64,000 bases of DNA, taken from contig NZ_FMZV01000002.1 of assembly GCF_900101475.1 (NCBI RefSeq), positions 248,001 through 312,000 on the forward strand, given 5' to 3'. Shown here piece after piece: positions 49,724 to 58,714 of the stretch. A program made the translations under genes and the position numbers. Position 1 is the first letter of the stretch, and each line of letters begins with the position of its first letter. Below the pieces are notes generated by a model that was given only the letters and a program-made list of their open reading frames with translations, had not been told where the DNA came from and did no database searches. This DNA comes from Ruegeria marina (GTDB taxonomy: Bacteria; Pseudomonadota; Alphaproteobacteria; Rhodobacterales; Rhodobacteraceae).

Positions 49724-50797
49724 ATGGCACGCTTTCACGATCTGGAAGTCACCGACATCCACAAGACCATTCGCGACGCCGTGGTGGTAACGCTGAAGCC
49801 CGCAAACGGCTCGGCCAGCGAATTCGATTTCACCCAGGGCCAGTACCTGACCTTTCGCCGCGAATTCGAGGGCGAGGAACTGCGCCGGTCCTATTCGATC
49901 TGCGCCGGCAAGGACGATGGTATCCTGCAAGTGGGCATCAAGCGGGTCGATGGCGGTGCCTTCTCGACCTGGGCCAACGAGGAGCTGAAGATCGGCGACA
50001 CGTTGCAGGCGATGCCGCCGATGGGCGGGTTCTTTACCCCGCTCGATCCCTCTGCCGCAAAGCATTATCTGGGCTTTGCCGGCGGGTCCGGGATCACCCC
50101 GGTGCTGTCGATCCTCAAGACCACGCTGTCGCGCGAGCCCAGGTCGCAATTCACGCTGGTCTATGCCAACAAGGGCGTGAACACGATCATGTTCCGCGAG
50201 GAACTGGAGGATCTCAAGAACCTCTACATGGGCCGGCTCAACATCATTCACATCTTGGAAACCGACGCGCAGGAGATCGAACTGTTCACCGGGCTGGTGA
50301 CACAGGAGAAATGCGCGCAGCTGTTCGAGCACTGGATCGACATCGCGCATGTGGATGCGGCCTTCATCTGCGGACCCGAACCGATGATGCTGGGGATCGC
50401 CGCCGCCCTGCGGGCGCATGGGCTGAGCGACGCGCAGATCAAGTTCGAGCTGTTCGCCAGCGCCCAGCCCGGCCGGGCCAGGCGCAAGGCGGTGTCGGCC
50501 GAGGCTGCGACCGGCGCCAACCAGACCCGCGCGGCAGTGACGCTGGACGGGGCCACCCAGAGTTTCGACATGCCCAAGGACCTGTCGATCCTGGACGCGG
50601 CGCTACAGAACAGCATGGATGCGCCTTACGCCTGCAAGGCAGGAGTTTGTTCAACATGTCGCTGTAAGGTGCTGGAAGGCGAAGTCGAGATGGTCGCCAA
50701 CCACGCGCTTGAGGATTACGAGGTCGAGAAGGGCTATGTGCTCAGCTGTCAGGCCTATCCGCTGACCGATACCGTTGTTGTCGACTACGACCAGTGA
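49724..50797 (+). CDS. paaE: Phenylacetyl-CoA epoxidase reductase PaaE
   Basis: This 357-residue reductase passes NADPH electrons to PaaA. The FAD-binding domain is at about 1-105 (LRRSYSICAG near 49), the NAD(P) domain at about 105-235 (GFAGGSGITPVLSI near residue 115; ICGPEPMM), and the C-terminal [2Fe-2S] ferredoxin domain has the Cys set YACKAGVCSTCRCK near 300-315 and another Cys further on (LSCQAYP). 10 bp after paaD. Confidence 0.95.
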   Translation: MARFHDLEVTDIHKTIRDAVVVTLKPANGSASEFDFTQGQYLTFRREFEGEELRRSYSICAGKDDGILQVGIKRVDGGAFSTWANEELKIGDTLQAMPPMGGFFTPLDPSAAKHYLGFAGGSGITPVLSILKTTLSREPRSQFTLVYANKGVNTIMFREELEDLKNLYMGRLNIIHILETDAQEIELFTGLVTQEKCAQLFEHWIDIAHVDAAFICGPEPMMLGIAAALRAHGLSDAQIKFELFASAQPGRARRKAVSAEAATGANQTRAAVTLDGATQSFDMPKDLSILDAALQNSMDAPYACKAGVCSTCRCKVLEGEVEMVANHALEDYEVEKGYVLSCQAYPLTDTVVVDYDQ

Positions 50798-50807
50798 GGA
50801 GAGGGAC

Positions 50808-51566
50808 ATGGCCGAAGACATGACGATCGAGAGCTATCTGGCCGCTGGCGGAGTGCTGACGAACCCGGTCAACGTGCCGCCGCGCTACCGGGCGGAACTG
50901 ATGAAGCTGATGGCCACTTTCGTGGACAGCGAACTGGCCGGAGCGGCCGGTTTTGCCGACATCATCAACCAGGGACCGGGGATCAAGGAGCGTATCGCCG
51001 CCGCCAAGATCGTGCTGGAAAAGACCGACAATGCCGACCGTGTGCTGCGGATCATGGGCGAGTTCGGGGCCAATACCCAGCGCTATGCCAATCACCATCC
51101 GTGGACGGCACGACTGGACCGGTCGGCGGATATCGGCGCATCGCGGTCCGAGCATGACATGCGGCTGGCGGTGTTCAACTATCCCATCGAAGGCTGGGTG
51201 GACGCGGTGATGATGAACCTGCTGATGAGCCGCGCGGTCATCGTGCAACTGGCCGATTTCTCGATGATCTCCTATCAGCCGCTGGCCGAGGCGTTCCGCA
51301 CCATTGCCCCAATCGAAACCCGGCATGGCGAGCTGGCGCTGGAAGGCGCGGTCAAGCTGGTGGAACTGGGACAGGCGGACGCGCTCCAGGCTTCTGCAAA
51401 CTACTGGTGGCCGCGGGTCGCAGCCAGTTTCGGCACCGGCAGCACGGAACGGACCGAGGCACTGCGCGCCATGGGCCTGCGCCGCACCGGCAATGCCGAG
51501 ATGCGCACCCGCTGGGAGGCCGAGGCCGGAAACCTGCTCGACAGTCTGGGTCTGAAACGCCCCTGA
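50808..51566 (+). CDS. Additional PaaA/PaaC-family ferritin-like protein
   Basis: This 252-residue protein, from ATG 50808, follows paaE by 10 bp with RBS GAGGAGAGG. Fold by eye is a helical bundle of PaaA/PaaC type: an N-terminal RYRAELMKLMATFVDSEL helix and later E-T-R-H-G-E-L. Iron-binding E-x2-H pairs are only partly present (IETRHGE; SEHDMRL). The canonical operon has only PaaABCDE, so this is an extra subunit or a paralogue with its own reaction. Function unknown; the closest reading is a divergent PaaA/C homologue kept in the phenylacetate unit. Confidence 0.75.
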   Translation: MAEDMTIESYLAAGGVLTNPVNVPPRYRAELMKLMATFVDSELAGAAGFADIINQGPGIKERIAAAKIVLEKTDNADRVLRIMGEFGANTQRYANHHPWTARLDRSADIGASRSEHDMRLAVFNYPIEGWVDAVMMNLLMSRAVIVQLADFSMISYQPLAEAFRTIAPIETRHGELALEGAVKLVELGQADALQASANYWWPRVAASFGTGSTERTEALRAMGLRRTGNAEMRTRWEAEAGNLLDSLGLKRP

Positions 51567-51870
51567 ATTGCCGCCGGGGCGCCCTTGGCGCCCCGGTATG
51601 GCACTCGGAGACCGGCCCGATGCGCCGGCCTCAAACCACCCGGTTTGCTGCCCGCAGGTTCTGCGAGAATGGCACCGCAGAGCGCGCCGGATGGTTCCGC
51701 CCTTGGCTTTCCACGTTATCGCCATGGGTTCGGACACGGATCCACTACGACTGGATGGGCGAATGGCGGCTTCGAGCCCGTAGCAGACCTCATCAAGAGA
51801 CTGGACTGCCACATTGATTTGCGAGCGAAAGAAGTCCAGCCTAGACTTTGGATCAAAGGGGGTAAGGTCG
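51567..51870. other. Gene-free stretch after the paa operon
   Basis: 304 bp without a supported gene. Apart from the hairpin at 51574-51596, a segment of plus-strand sequence near 51760-51860 reads as a plausible protein fragment in one frame (GGFEPVADLIKRLDC) but has no start or family match, so it may be the remnant of a lost gene. Promoter elements of the following gene probably lie here. Confidence 0.4.
51574..51596 (+). terminator. Hairpin at the end of the paa plus-strand operon
   Basis: CCGGGGCGCC-CTT-GGCGCCCCGG, a 10-bp perfect stem 7 bases after the last paa gene's stop. No T tract, but placement suits operon termination. Confidence 0.55.
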
Positions 51871-52359
51871 TTGTTCTTAAGGATTGTCATTTCACTGATC
51901 GCCGCGATGCTCCTCACGCTTGCTGCAACGGCCGAGGTGAATGCGGAGGGCGTCCTTGACGGCCATTCCTTTTCAGGAATGATCGGACCGGCTGAAGACC
52001 CCGATCTTGAGGACAGCCTCTACTTCGACGATGGCCACTTCTGGTCCGCCATCTGCACCAGCTGCGGATTCGCACCTGGACCCTACCTCACTGAACAGAC
52101 CGCCGATGGCCTTCGCTTCACCGGCACGCTTGAAAGCGAAAGCCGTGGCCGCTTCGAATACGATGGGCTGGTGAGGGCCGACGGATCGATCCGCGTTTCG
52201 ATCACGTGGGAGCGCCGCCGGTGGTACTGGACCTCCCGGCGCGAGATCCTGTTCGTCGGAGAACGCACTTCCGGGTTCGAGATGGCGTCCCTTTCGGAAA
52301 TGCGTCAGGAAATGAAACTGGTGAATCCGGAGAGCAGCCCTCTGTGCTCGCGGTTTTGA
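51871..52359 (+). CDS. Exported hypothetical protein
   Basis: This is a 162-residue protein if it starts at TTG 51871 behind GGGGTAAGG; the frame is open back to 51814. The first 25 residues (LFLRIVISLIAAMLLTLAATAEVNA) form a signal peptide. The mature region contains SAICTSCGFAPGPY (two cysteines) and a beta-rich, charged remainder. Its 3' end overlaps the next gene by 16 bp, suggesting coupling with the membrane protein. No recognised family. Confidence 0.55.
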   Translation: MFLRIVISLIAAMLLTLAATAEVNAEGVLDGHSFSGMIGPAEDPDLEDSLYFDDGHFWSAICTSCGFAPGPYLTEQTADGLRFTGTLESESRGRFEYDGLVRADGSIRVSITWERRRWYWTSRREILFVGERTSGFEMASLSEMRQEMKLVNPESSPLCSRF

Positions 52360-52988
52360 AAGGCCTGTGGGCAAGACGCAGAGCGCTCGGCCTCTACGGC
52401 CTGCTGTTGTTGGGAGGCTGGTTCCTTGGCGATCTGTTGAAGGATCTGACTGTGCCGGAAATGCGGCCTATGAATGAGCCGATGATCCATTGGATTTTAA
52501 TGACGGCGTTCGTTGCCTTCGTCATTCTCGCCGCCATCCCATTTGTTCCGGGAGCCGAGATCGGCTTCGCTCTGCTGCTACTGTTCGGCGGACAAGTTGC
52601 CCCGCTGGTTTACCTTGGAATGGTCGGCGCGCTGATCCTGTCATTCGTTATTGCGAGGCTCCTTCCCGCAGCAGTCTTCGCCCACCTTCTGGCCTGGCTG
52701 GGGCTGGCAAAGGCAGCGGACTTCGTCGCCAAACTTGAGTCCATCCCGCCGACCGAACGCATCGAAACGCTGTCGACTGTTATCCCGTCAAACCTAGGTC
52801 GACGATTGATCGACCACAGGCACCTTTTGCTTGCGGTCGCGCTCAACACGCCGGGAAATTCGCTACTTGGTGGCGGAGGTGGACTCGCGTTCATCGCTGG
52901 CGCATCGCGGCTGTACTCGTTCTGGCTCTACCTTGTGGTAGTACTCTGTGCCGTCGCGCCGGTGCCTCTGTTTTTCTACTTTGTCTAG
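52344..52988 (+). CDS. VTT/DedA-like membrane protein
   Basis: This is a 214-residue protein if it starts at GTG 52344, 7 bases after GGAGAG. Five or six hydrophobic segments alternate; AIPFVPGAEIGFALLLLFGGQ is the P-x-x-P-G re-entrant-like signature of the VTT/DedA family, with flanking glycine-rich loops (TPGNSLLGGGGGLAF). DedA-type proteins are lipid scramblases or transporters needed for envelope stability. The upstream continuation to 52206 overlaps the neighbour and is not protein-like. Confidence 0.65.
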   Translation: MLAVLKGLWARRRALGLYGLLLLGGWFLGDLLKDLTVPEMRPMNEPMIHWILMTAFVAFVILAAIPFVPGAEIGFALLLLFGGQVAPLVYLGMVGALILSFVIARLLPAAVFAHLLAWLGLAKAADFVAKLESIPPTERIETLSTVIPSNLGRRLIDHRHLLLAVALNTPGNSLLGGGGGLAFIAGASRLYSFWLYLVVVLCAVAPVPLFFYFV

Positions 52989-53191
52989 GACCACTTTTGC
53001 AGTGTCCGACCCACCTTGGGCCTCAGTATATCGTTTCAGCTACGGCAGCTTTGTCCGCATAACGGGCATTCAGAGCGAAAATCGCCGTGTCACGCATCAA
53101 ACCAACGCGGTAACTCTTGCGCAGTGCACCCGGGGAGGCGCAAGCGCGCATTTGGAGAGCGGTACCGACCGGTTCTTCCCGCCCCCTGAGA

Positions 53192-53788
53192 TCAGAGCCC
53201 CTTGAGCCCGTGCAGCGTCAGGTCGCTGACCATGCGTGCATAGTCCTTGCGCGCGGCGGTATCGGCGCCGGAGTTCCACATGAAATACCAGTTCAGCATG
53301 CCGAAGACCGACATGGTGGCGGCGCGCAACTTGCCGGGGTTGCCGGTGAAGGTTTCGGGCGCGATGTCGCTCAGGATGTTGCTGACAAACCCGATCATGT
53401 CGCGCTGATACCCGCGCAGCTGTTTCTGCAGCTCCGCCGGCAGGGCCGACATGCCGCTGGTCTGCACCCGGTGCTCGTCGTCCACCCCTTGGTAGGCGAT
53501 CAGGATCTCGCGCACGACCCTGTGCAACTGCTCAGGGCCGCTCAGCCCCGCCATCTCGATGCCGCAGATCCGGTCGCGCAGCTCGCGCAGATAGGTTTCG
53601 AGAATGTCGAAAAGGATCGCGTCCTTGCTGTCGTAGTAGTGGTAGATATTGGCTTTGGAGATCCCGCACTCACGGGCCAGCTGGGTCATCGAGGCGCGGT
53701 CGAAGCCTTCGCGCGCAAAGACGCGCGCCGCAGACTTCAGGATCTGGGCGCGCTTCTGGTCGTGGTCCTTGGCGATCGTCCGGGCCAA
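53192..53788 (-). CDS. paaR: TetR-family regulator of phenylacetate genes (PaaR)
   Basis: This 198-residue protein has an N-terminal HTH: RAQILKSAARVFAREGFDRASMTQLARECGISKANIYHYYDSKDAIL (about residues 12-58). The C-terminal TetR ligand domain has the WNSGADTAARKDYARMV end typical of PaaR. It is third-to-last in the minus-strand unit, with paaK upstream. It probably represses the paa genes and is released by phenylacetyl-CoA; matched 18-bp sites upstream of paaJ, paaG and paaZ support this. 3 bp separate it from paaK. Confidence 0.87.
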   Translation of the reverse strand: MARTIAKDHDQKRAQILKSAARVFAREGFDRASMTQLARECGISKANIYHYYDSKDAILFDILETYLRELRDRICGIEMAGLSGPEQLHRVVREILIAYQGVDDEHRVQTSGMSALPAELQKQLRGYQRDMIGFVSNILSDIAPETFTGNPGKLRAATMSVFGMLNWYFMWNSGADTAARKDYARMVSDLTLHGLKGL

Positions 53789-53791
53789 ACC

Positions 53792-55102
53792 CTACTCCTT
53801 GTTGCGGTTGTCGACCACGCGCTTGGCCTTGCCCTGGCTGCGCTCGACATCTCCGGGGTTGCCTACAACAATCTCGGTCGAAACGCCAACGATGTCCTTG
53901 ATCCGCTTGGTCAGCATCCGCGCGGCGGCGGTCTTGCCGAGTTCGTCTGTCATGGTCGGCATCGCCTCGACATAAACGCGCATCGCGTCCATGCGGCCGG
54001 CCTTGTAGAGTTCGATCTGGTAGTGCGGCGCCAGCCCGCCCGTCGCCATCACCTGTTCCTCGATCTGGCTGGGAAAGACATTGACCCCGCGCAGGATGAT
54101 CATGTCGTCGCTGCGGCCGGTGATCTTTTCCATCCGCCTCATGGACCGTGCGGTGCCGGGCAGCAGCCGGGTCAGGTCGCGGGTGCGATAGCGGACCATC
54201 GGCAACCCTTCCTTGGTCAGCGTGGTGAACACCAGTTCGCCCATCTCGCCATCGGGCAGAACCTCGCCGGTGGCCGGGTCGATGATCTCGGGGTAGAAGT
54301 GGTCTTCCCAGATCACCGGGCCATCCTTGGTCTCGACGCATTCGTTTGCGACACCCGGTCCCATGATCTCGCTGAGGCCGTAGATATCGACTGCGTGCAT
54401 GTCGAACGCCTCTTCGACCTCGCGCCGCATTGCGTCGGTCCAGGGTTCGGCCCCGAAGACGCCCACCTGCAACGGGCTTTCGCGCGGGTCCATGCCGACC
54501 TTGTGATACTGTTCGAGGATGTTGAGCATGTAGGACGGGGTGACCATGATGCCTGTCGGTCTGAAATCGGTGATCAGGGCCACCTGTTTCTCGGTCTGGC
54601 CGCCGCCCATCGGCACCACGGTCGCGCCCAGACGCTCGATCCCGTAATGGGCGCCCAGGCCGCCGGTAAACAGGCCATAGCCATAGGCGTTGTGAATCAT
54701 GTCGCCCTTGCGCAGCCCTGCCGCGCGCAAGGAGCGCGCCACCAGATCGGCCCAGTTGTCGATGTCGCCCCGAGTGTATCCCACGACCGTCGGCTTGCCT
54801 GTGGTGCCCGACGAGGCGTGGATGCGAATGATCTGTTCGCGCGGCACGGCAAAGAGGCCAAAGGGGTAGTTGTCGCGAAGGTCGTTCTTGTAGGTGAACG
54901 GGAACTTTCCCAGATCTGAAAGCGATTGCAGGTCGTCCGGGTGCACGCCCGCTTCGTTGAACCGGGCCTTGTACATCGGCACGTTCTCATAGGCGTGACG
55001 CAGCGACCATTTCAGGCGCTGCAACTGCAACGCGCGGATCTCATCGACCGAAGCGATTTCGATCGGGTCCAGATCTTCCTTCTTCGGGCTCAGGTCTTTC
55101 AT
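53792..55102 (-). CDS. paaK: Phenylacetate-CoA ligase
   Basis: This 436-residue adenylating enzyme makes phenylacetyl-CoA from phenylacetate, ATP and CoA. P-loop: H-A-S-S-G-T-T-G-K-P-T near residue 94. YGLSEIMGPGVANEC near 235, YRTRDLTRLLPG near 309, and a C-terminal domain with the acyl lysine region (GKAKRVVDNR at the end). It starts the pathway. 15 bp after paaI. Confidence 0.94.
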   Translation of the reverse strand: MKDLSPKKEDLDPIEIASVDEIRALQLQRLKWSLRHAYENVPMYKARFNEAGVHPDDLQSLSDLGKFPFTYKNDLRDNYPFGLFAVPREQIIRIHASSGTTGKPTVVGYTRGDIDNWADLVARSLRAAGLRKGDMIHNAYGYGLFTGGLGAHYGIERLGATVVPMGGGQTEKQVALITDFRPTGIMVTPSYMLNILEQYHKVGMDPRESPLQVGVFGAEPWTDAMRREVEEAFDMHAVDIYGLSEIMGPGVANECVETKDGPVIWEDHFYPEIIDPATGEVLPDGEMGELVFTTLTKEGLPMVRYRTRDLTRLLPGTARSMRRMEKITGRSDDMIILRGVNVFPSQIEEQVMATGGLAPHYQIELYKAGRMDAMRVYVEAMPTMTDELGKTAAARMLTKRIKDIVGVSTEIVVGNPGDVERSQGKAKRVVDNRNKE

Positions 55103-55117
55103 GACGTCCTCCTCGCC

Positions 55118-55552
55118 TTAATCCTCTTCGAACAACCGGCCCTTGATCGCCCGGGACATGCCCCGGAATTCGGCGATGATGCGGCCGTCCTGGTTGGTCA
55201 CTTTCACGTCGTAGATTCCGCTGCGGCCGGTCAGGCTGAGCTCGGTCGCGGTGGCGGTCAGCCGGTCGCCCAACTGGCCCGGCGCGATGTAGCTGATCAC
55301 GTTGTGCTGGGCGACTGTCGGCTGGTTGCGGCCGTTGCAGGCAAAGGCAAAGGCGCTGTCGGCCAGCATGAAGGTCACGCCGCCATGGCAGATGCCATGC
55401 CCGTTGCAGTGATGCGCGGCGACGGTGAGTTCCAGAACCGCCAGCCCTTCGTCGATGCGGACGATCTCCATCCCCGCCCATTTCGAGGCGTTGTCATCGG
55501 CCCACATCGCCGCCGCCGATCGTTCCGCACGTTCTTTGGGTGTCATGCTCAC
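55118..55552 (-). CDS. paaI: Hydroxyphenylacetyl-CoA thioesterase PaaI
   Basis: This 144-residue hot-dog thioesterase hydrolyses ring-hydroxylated phenylacetyl-CoA and other dead-end esters. NGHGICHGGVTFMLADSAFA near residue 48 carries the catalytic Asp and the H-G-G turn. The start is GTG 55552 (overlapping the paaG stop as GTGA) or ATG 55546; both fit. Confidence 0.88.
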   Translation of the reverse strand: MSMTPKERAERSAAAMWADDNASKWAGMEIVRIDEGLAVLELTVAAHHCNGHGICHGGVTFMLADSAFAFACNGRNQPTVAQHNVISYIAPGQLGDRLTATATELSLTGRSGIYDVKVTNQDGRIIAEFRGMSRAIKGRLFEED

Positions 55553-56334
55553 CTGCCCTGAAACCTTGGGGCGCGTTTCTGCAGGAAGGCAGTGACGCCT
55601 TCGGCATAATCGGCACTTTCACCACAGGTTTTCATCGCATCGGCCTCGAGTTCAAGATGATCTTCCAGCGTATCGACGCAAGCCGCCTGGATACAGCGCT
55701 TGGTCAGGCCCAAGCCCAGCGTCGGGCCATTGGCAAACTGCTCGGCCATGGCGCGCGCCTCGGCCATCAACTGGTCGTCTGGCAGCGCCTTCCAGATCAG
55801 CCCCCACTCCTCGGCCTGTCTGGCCGGCAAGGGTTGCGCGGTCAGCGCCAGCCCCTTGGCGCGGGCCTCGCCCAACAGGCGCGGCAGATGCCACGAGCCG
55901 CCGGTATCCGGGATCAGCCCGACCTTGGCAAAGGACTGGATGAACTTGGCGCTTTCGCCCGCCAGCACGATGTCGCAGGCCAGTGCGATATTTGCCCCTG
56001 CCCCGGCGGCCACACCGTTGACCGCACAGATGACCGGGAAATCGAGCGAGCGGATCAGCCGCACCAGCGGCGCATAGAAGGTGCGCACCGTTTTGCCCAG
56101 ATCGGGCGGGCCATCCATTTTCGACGGATCGCGGTCGCCCAGGTCCTGCCCCGCGCAGAACCCGCGCCCGGCCCCGGTCAGCAGCACCGCGCGCGCGCCG
56201 CTGTCGCGCGCCTTTTCCAGCGCCGCCCGCAGGGCCAGATGCATCTCGTCGGTGAAACTGTTCAGCCGGTCCGGACGGTTCAGCGTGATTTCCACCCAGT
56301 TCCCATGGTCTTGCGCAAGAATCGTATCGCTCAT
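55549..56334 (-). CDS. paaG: 1,2-epoxyphenylacetyl-CoA isomerase PaaG
   Basis: This 261-residue crotonase converts ring-1,2-epoxyphenylacetyl-CoA to oxepin-CoA. Oxyanion loops: FCAGQDLGD near residue 60 and AAGAGANIALACDI near 107. The segment F-A-K-V-G-L-I-P-D-T-G-G-S carries the PaaG-type Asp in place of the hydratase Glu. It leads the minus-strand unit paaG-I-K-R behind a PaaR site 43 bp upstream. Confidence 0.9.
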   Translation of the reverse strand: MSDTILAQDHGNWVEITLNRPDRLNSFTDEMHLALRAALEKARDSGARAVLLTGAGRGFCAGQDLGDRDPSKMDGPPDLGKTVRTFYAPLVRLIRSLDFPVICAVNGVAAGAGANIALACDIVLAGESAKFIQSFAKVGLIPDTGGSWHLPRLLGEARAKGLALTAQPLPARQAEEWGLIWKALPDDQLMAEARAMAEQFANGPTLGLGLTKRCIQAACVDTLEDHLELEADAMKTCGESADYAEGVTAFLQKRAPRFQGR

Positions 56335-56376
56335 CTCCGCCCCGCTATGCGAATATTTCCAAGGCTATCCTACATA

Positions 56377-56394
56377 AACCGAACGGTTGGTCAA
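56377..56394 (-). promoter_or_regulatory. Putative PaaR operator upstream of paaG
   Basis: On the minus strand TTGACCAACCGTTCGGTT, 43 bp upstream of paaG. It is identical at 16 of 18 positions to the site before paaZ. Confidence 0.7.
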
Positions 56395-56523
56395 TAAATT
56401 CTTCGCAAATCATTTCCGGCCGGTAGAGTCAGACAAACGGGCGCGACGGACCATCGGTCCACAATTCGCGGAACCAAAAGCGCGGCAGTTTTCATTCGGA
56501 TCGCACCAGGTGTTTAAATTTTA

Positions 56524-56541
56524 TTGACCGACCGTTCGGTC
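56524..56541 (+). promoter_or_regulatory. Putative PaaR operator upstream of paaZ
   Basis: TTGACCGACCGTTCGGTC, with inner dyad GACCG-ACCGTT-CGGTC, 71 bp upstream of the paaZ ATG. It serves as reference for the sites before paaJ and paaG. Confidence 0.72.
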
Positions 56542-56612
56542 ACGAATACCATCTTTCACAAATCACTCCCCGAACCGGCTACAGTGTCGGGCGACAGGAA
56601 CAGGAGACTGCC

Positions 56613-58634
56613 ATGGCCCTTCAACAGATTTCCAGCTTTGCCGCCGGCCAGTGGGTTGCCCCCGGCGCCGGCGCCCGCACCATCGCCTCGGCCATCACCG
56701 GAGCCCCGATTGCCAGCGCGGGCAATGACGCGCTCGATGTTCTGGCGATGCTCGACCATGCCCGCAACACGGGCGGCCCCGCCCTGCGCAAGCTGGGCTT
56801 TCACGACCGCGCCCGCATGATCAAGGCACTGGGTCAGGCGCTGACTGCCCGCAAGCAAGAGCTTTACGCCGCCAGCTTCGACACCGGCGCCACCCAGTCC
56901 GACCACCTGATCGACATCGACGGCGGTATCGGCACCATGTTCGTCTTTGCCTCCAAAGGGCGGCGCGAGATGCCGGACGGGCAGGTCTATCTGGACGGCG
57001 AGGTTGAACAGCTGAGCCGCAACGGCACCTTCCTGGGCCAGCACGTCTGCACCCCGTTGCAAGGGGTCGCGGTGCATATCAACGCCTTCAACTTCCCGGT
57101 TTGGGGAATGCTGGAGAAACTGGCCCCCACCCTCCTGGCCGGTGTGCCCTCGATCGTGAAGCCCGCGACCAACAGCTGCTATGTCACCGAACTGGCGGTG
57201 CGGATCATGCTCGAGGCCGACATTCTGCCCGCCGGCGCGCTGCAACTGGTGTCGGGCGGCCTTGGCCACATGCTCGACCATCTGGGCTGCCAGGATGTTG
57301 TCAGCTTCACCGGTTCCGCCGATACCGCGCTGAAACTGCGCTCGAACCCGGTGATCCTGCAAAACGGGGTGCGTTTCGTGGCCGAGCAGGACAGCCTGAA
57401 CGCCTCGATCCTTGGCCCCGATGCAGAGCCGGGCACGCCCGAATTCGACCTCTTCATCAAGGAAGTCGCGCGCGAGATGACCACCAAGGCGGGGCAGAAA
57501 TGCACCGCCATCCGCCGCATCATGGCGCCGCAGTCGCGCGTCGAGGCGGTGATCGAGGCGCTGAGCGCGCGCCTGTCCAAAACCGTGATCGGCGACCCCC
57601 GCGACGAGGCCACTCGCATGGGCGCGCTGGTGTCGAACGGGCAGAAGGCCGACGTGCTGGCCAAGGCCGCGATCATCGGGCAGGAGGCCGAGCAGGTCTT
57701 TACCATGAAGCCCGACCTGACCGGCGAGTTGGCGAATGGCGCCTTCGTGCCGCCGATGCTGTTCCACTGCGCCGACCCGGACCGCGCCCAGCGTGTGCAC
57801 GATACCGAAGCCTTTGGCCCGGTCTCGACCATCATGGGCTATCGCGATATCGACCACGCGGTGGCGCTGGCCAATCGCGGCGGCGGCTCGCTGGTGACCT
57901 CGCTGATCACCCATGACGCCGATGTGGCGCGCGATGTGGTGATGGGCGCGGGCGCCTGGCACGGACGCATTTACATCAACAACCGCGACTCGATGAAGGA
58001 ATCGACCGGCCACGGTTCGCCCCTGCCCCATATGGTGCATGGCGGACCGGGCCGCGCAGGCGGTGGCGAGGAAATGGGCGGCGTGCGCGGCGTGAAACAC
58101 TATATGCAGCGCACCGCGGTGCAGGGTTCGCCCGAGATGCTGACCCGCATCGGCGGCAAGTGGGTGCCGGGCGCGACTGAGGTCGCAGGCCCCGCGCATC
58201 CCTTTACCCGCCGCTATGACGAGTTGTCGATCGGCGAAACGCTGAACACCGCCGCGCGCACCGTCACCATGGACGATATCGAACATTTCGCCCATTTCAC
58301 CGGCGACACCTTCTACGCCCATATGGATGACGCCGCCGCCAAGCGGAATCCGTTCTTCCCGGGCCGGGTCGCACATGGCTATCTGTTGCTCAGCTTTGCC
58401 GCCGGCCTTTTTGTCGAGCCGAACGAAGGCCCGGTGCTGGCCAATACCGGGCTGGACGGGTTGCGATTCATGAAACCGGTCTCGGCAGGCGACAGCATCA
58501 AGGTGCGTCTCTCGGTCAAGGCCAAGACCCGCCGCACCGATGAATATGGCGAGGTGCGCTGGCACGTGACACTGACCAACCAGGATGACGAACAGGTCGC
58601 GGAATACGACCTGCTGACCATGAACGCCTATTGA
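56613..58634 (+). CDS. paaZ: Oxepin-CoA hydrolase/3-oxo-5,6-dehydrosuberyl-CoA semialdehyde dehydrogenase
   Basis: This 673-residue bifunctional enzyme opens the oxepin ring and oxidises the aldehyde. The aldehyde dehydrogenase domain (about 1-510) has Glu258 (RFVAEQD) and the nucleophile Cys296 ([12 protein letters not shown]). The C-terminal MaoC-like hydratase domain (about 530-673) has Asp564 and His569 in FTGDTFYAH. Both halves are intact. The start is at ATG 56613, behind ACAGGAG. It has its own promoter and is divergent from paaG. Hairpin downstream. Confidence 0.95.
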   Translation: MALQQISSFAAGQWVAPGAGARTIASAITGAPIASAGNDALDVLAMLDHARNTGGPALRKLGFHDRARMIKALGQALTARKQELYAASFDTGATQSDHLIDIDGGIGTMFVFASKGRREMPDGQVYLDGEVEQLSRNGTFLGQHVCTPLQGVAVHINAFNFPVWGMLEKLAPTLLAGVPSIVKPATNSCYVTELAVRIMLEADILPAGALQLVSGGLGHMLDHLGCQDVVSFTGSADTALKLRSNPVILQNGVRFVAEQDSLNASILGPDAEPGTPEFDLFIKEVAREMTTKAGQKCTAIRRIMAPQSRVEAVIEALSARLSKTVIGDPRDEATRMGALVSNGQKADVLAKAAIIGQEAEQVFTMKPDLTGELANGAFVPPMLFHCADPDRAQRVHDTEAFGPVSTIMGYRDIDHAVALANRGGGSLVTSLITHDADVARDVVMGAGAWHGRIYINNRDSMKESTGHGSPLPHMVHGGPGRAGGGEEMGGVRGVKHYMQRTAVQGSPEMLTRIGGKWVPGATEVAGPAHPFTRRYDELSIGETLNTAARTVTMDDIEHFAHFTGDTFYAHMDDAAAKRNPFFPGRVAHGYLLLSFAAGLFVEPNEGPVLANTGLDGLRFMKPVSAGDSIKVRLSVKAKTRRTDEYGEVRWHVTLTNQDDEQVAEYDLLTMNAY

Positions 58635-58643
58635 ATATCTCCG

Positions 58644-58665
58644 CCCTGCCGGTCCCCCGGCAGGG
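58644..58665 (+). terminator. Hairpin after paaZ
   Basis: CCCTGCCGG-TCCC-CCGGCAGGG forms a 9-bp stem 9 bases after the paaZ stop; no T tract follows, then the paaX promoter region. Confidence 0.5.
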
Positions 58666-58714
58666 AACCCAAAATCCGATTCTCTTCTCCACGAGAACGG
58701 GTTAGACTGAAACC

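Noticed and set aside
53117-54919. 600-residue plus-strand open frame
   Set aside because: Antisense of paaR and paaK; no motif.
56556-58565. 669-residue minus-strand open frame
   Set aside because: Antisense of paaZ; low-complexity shadow.
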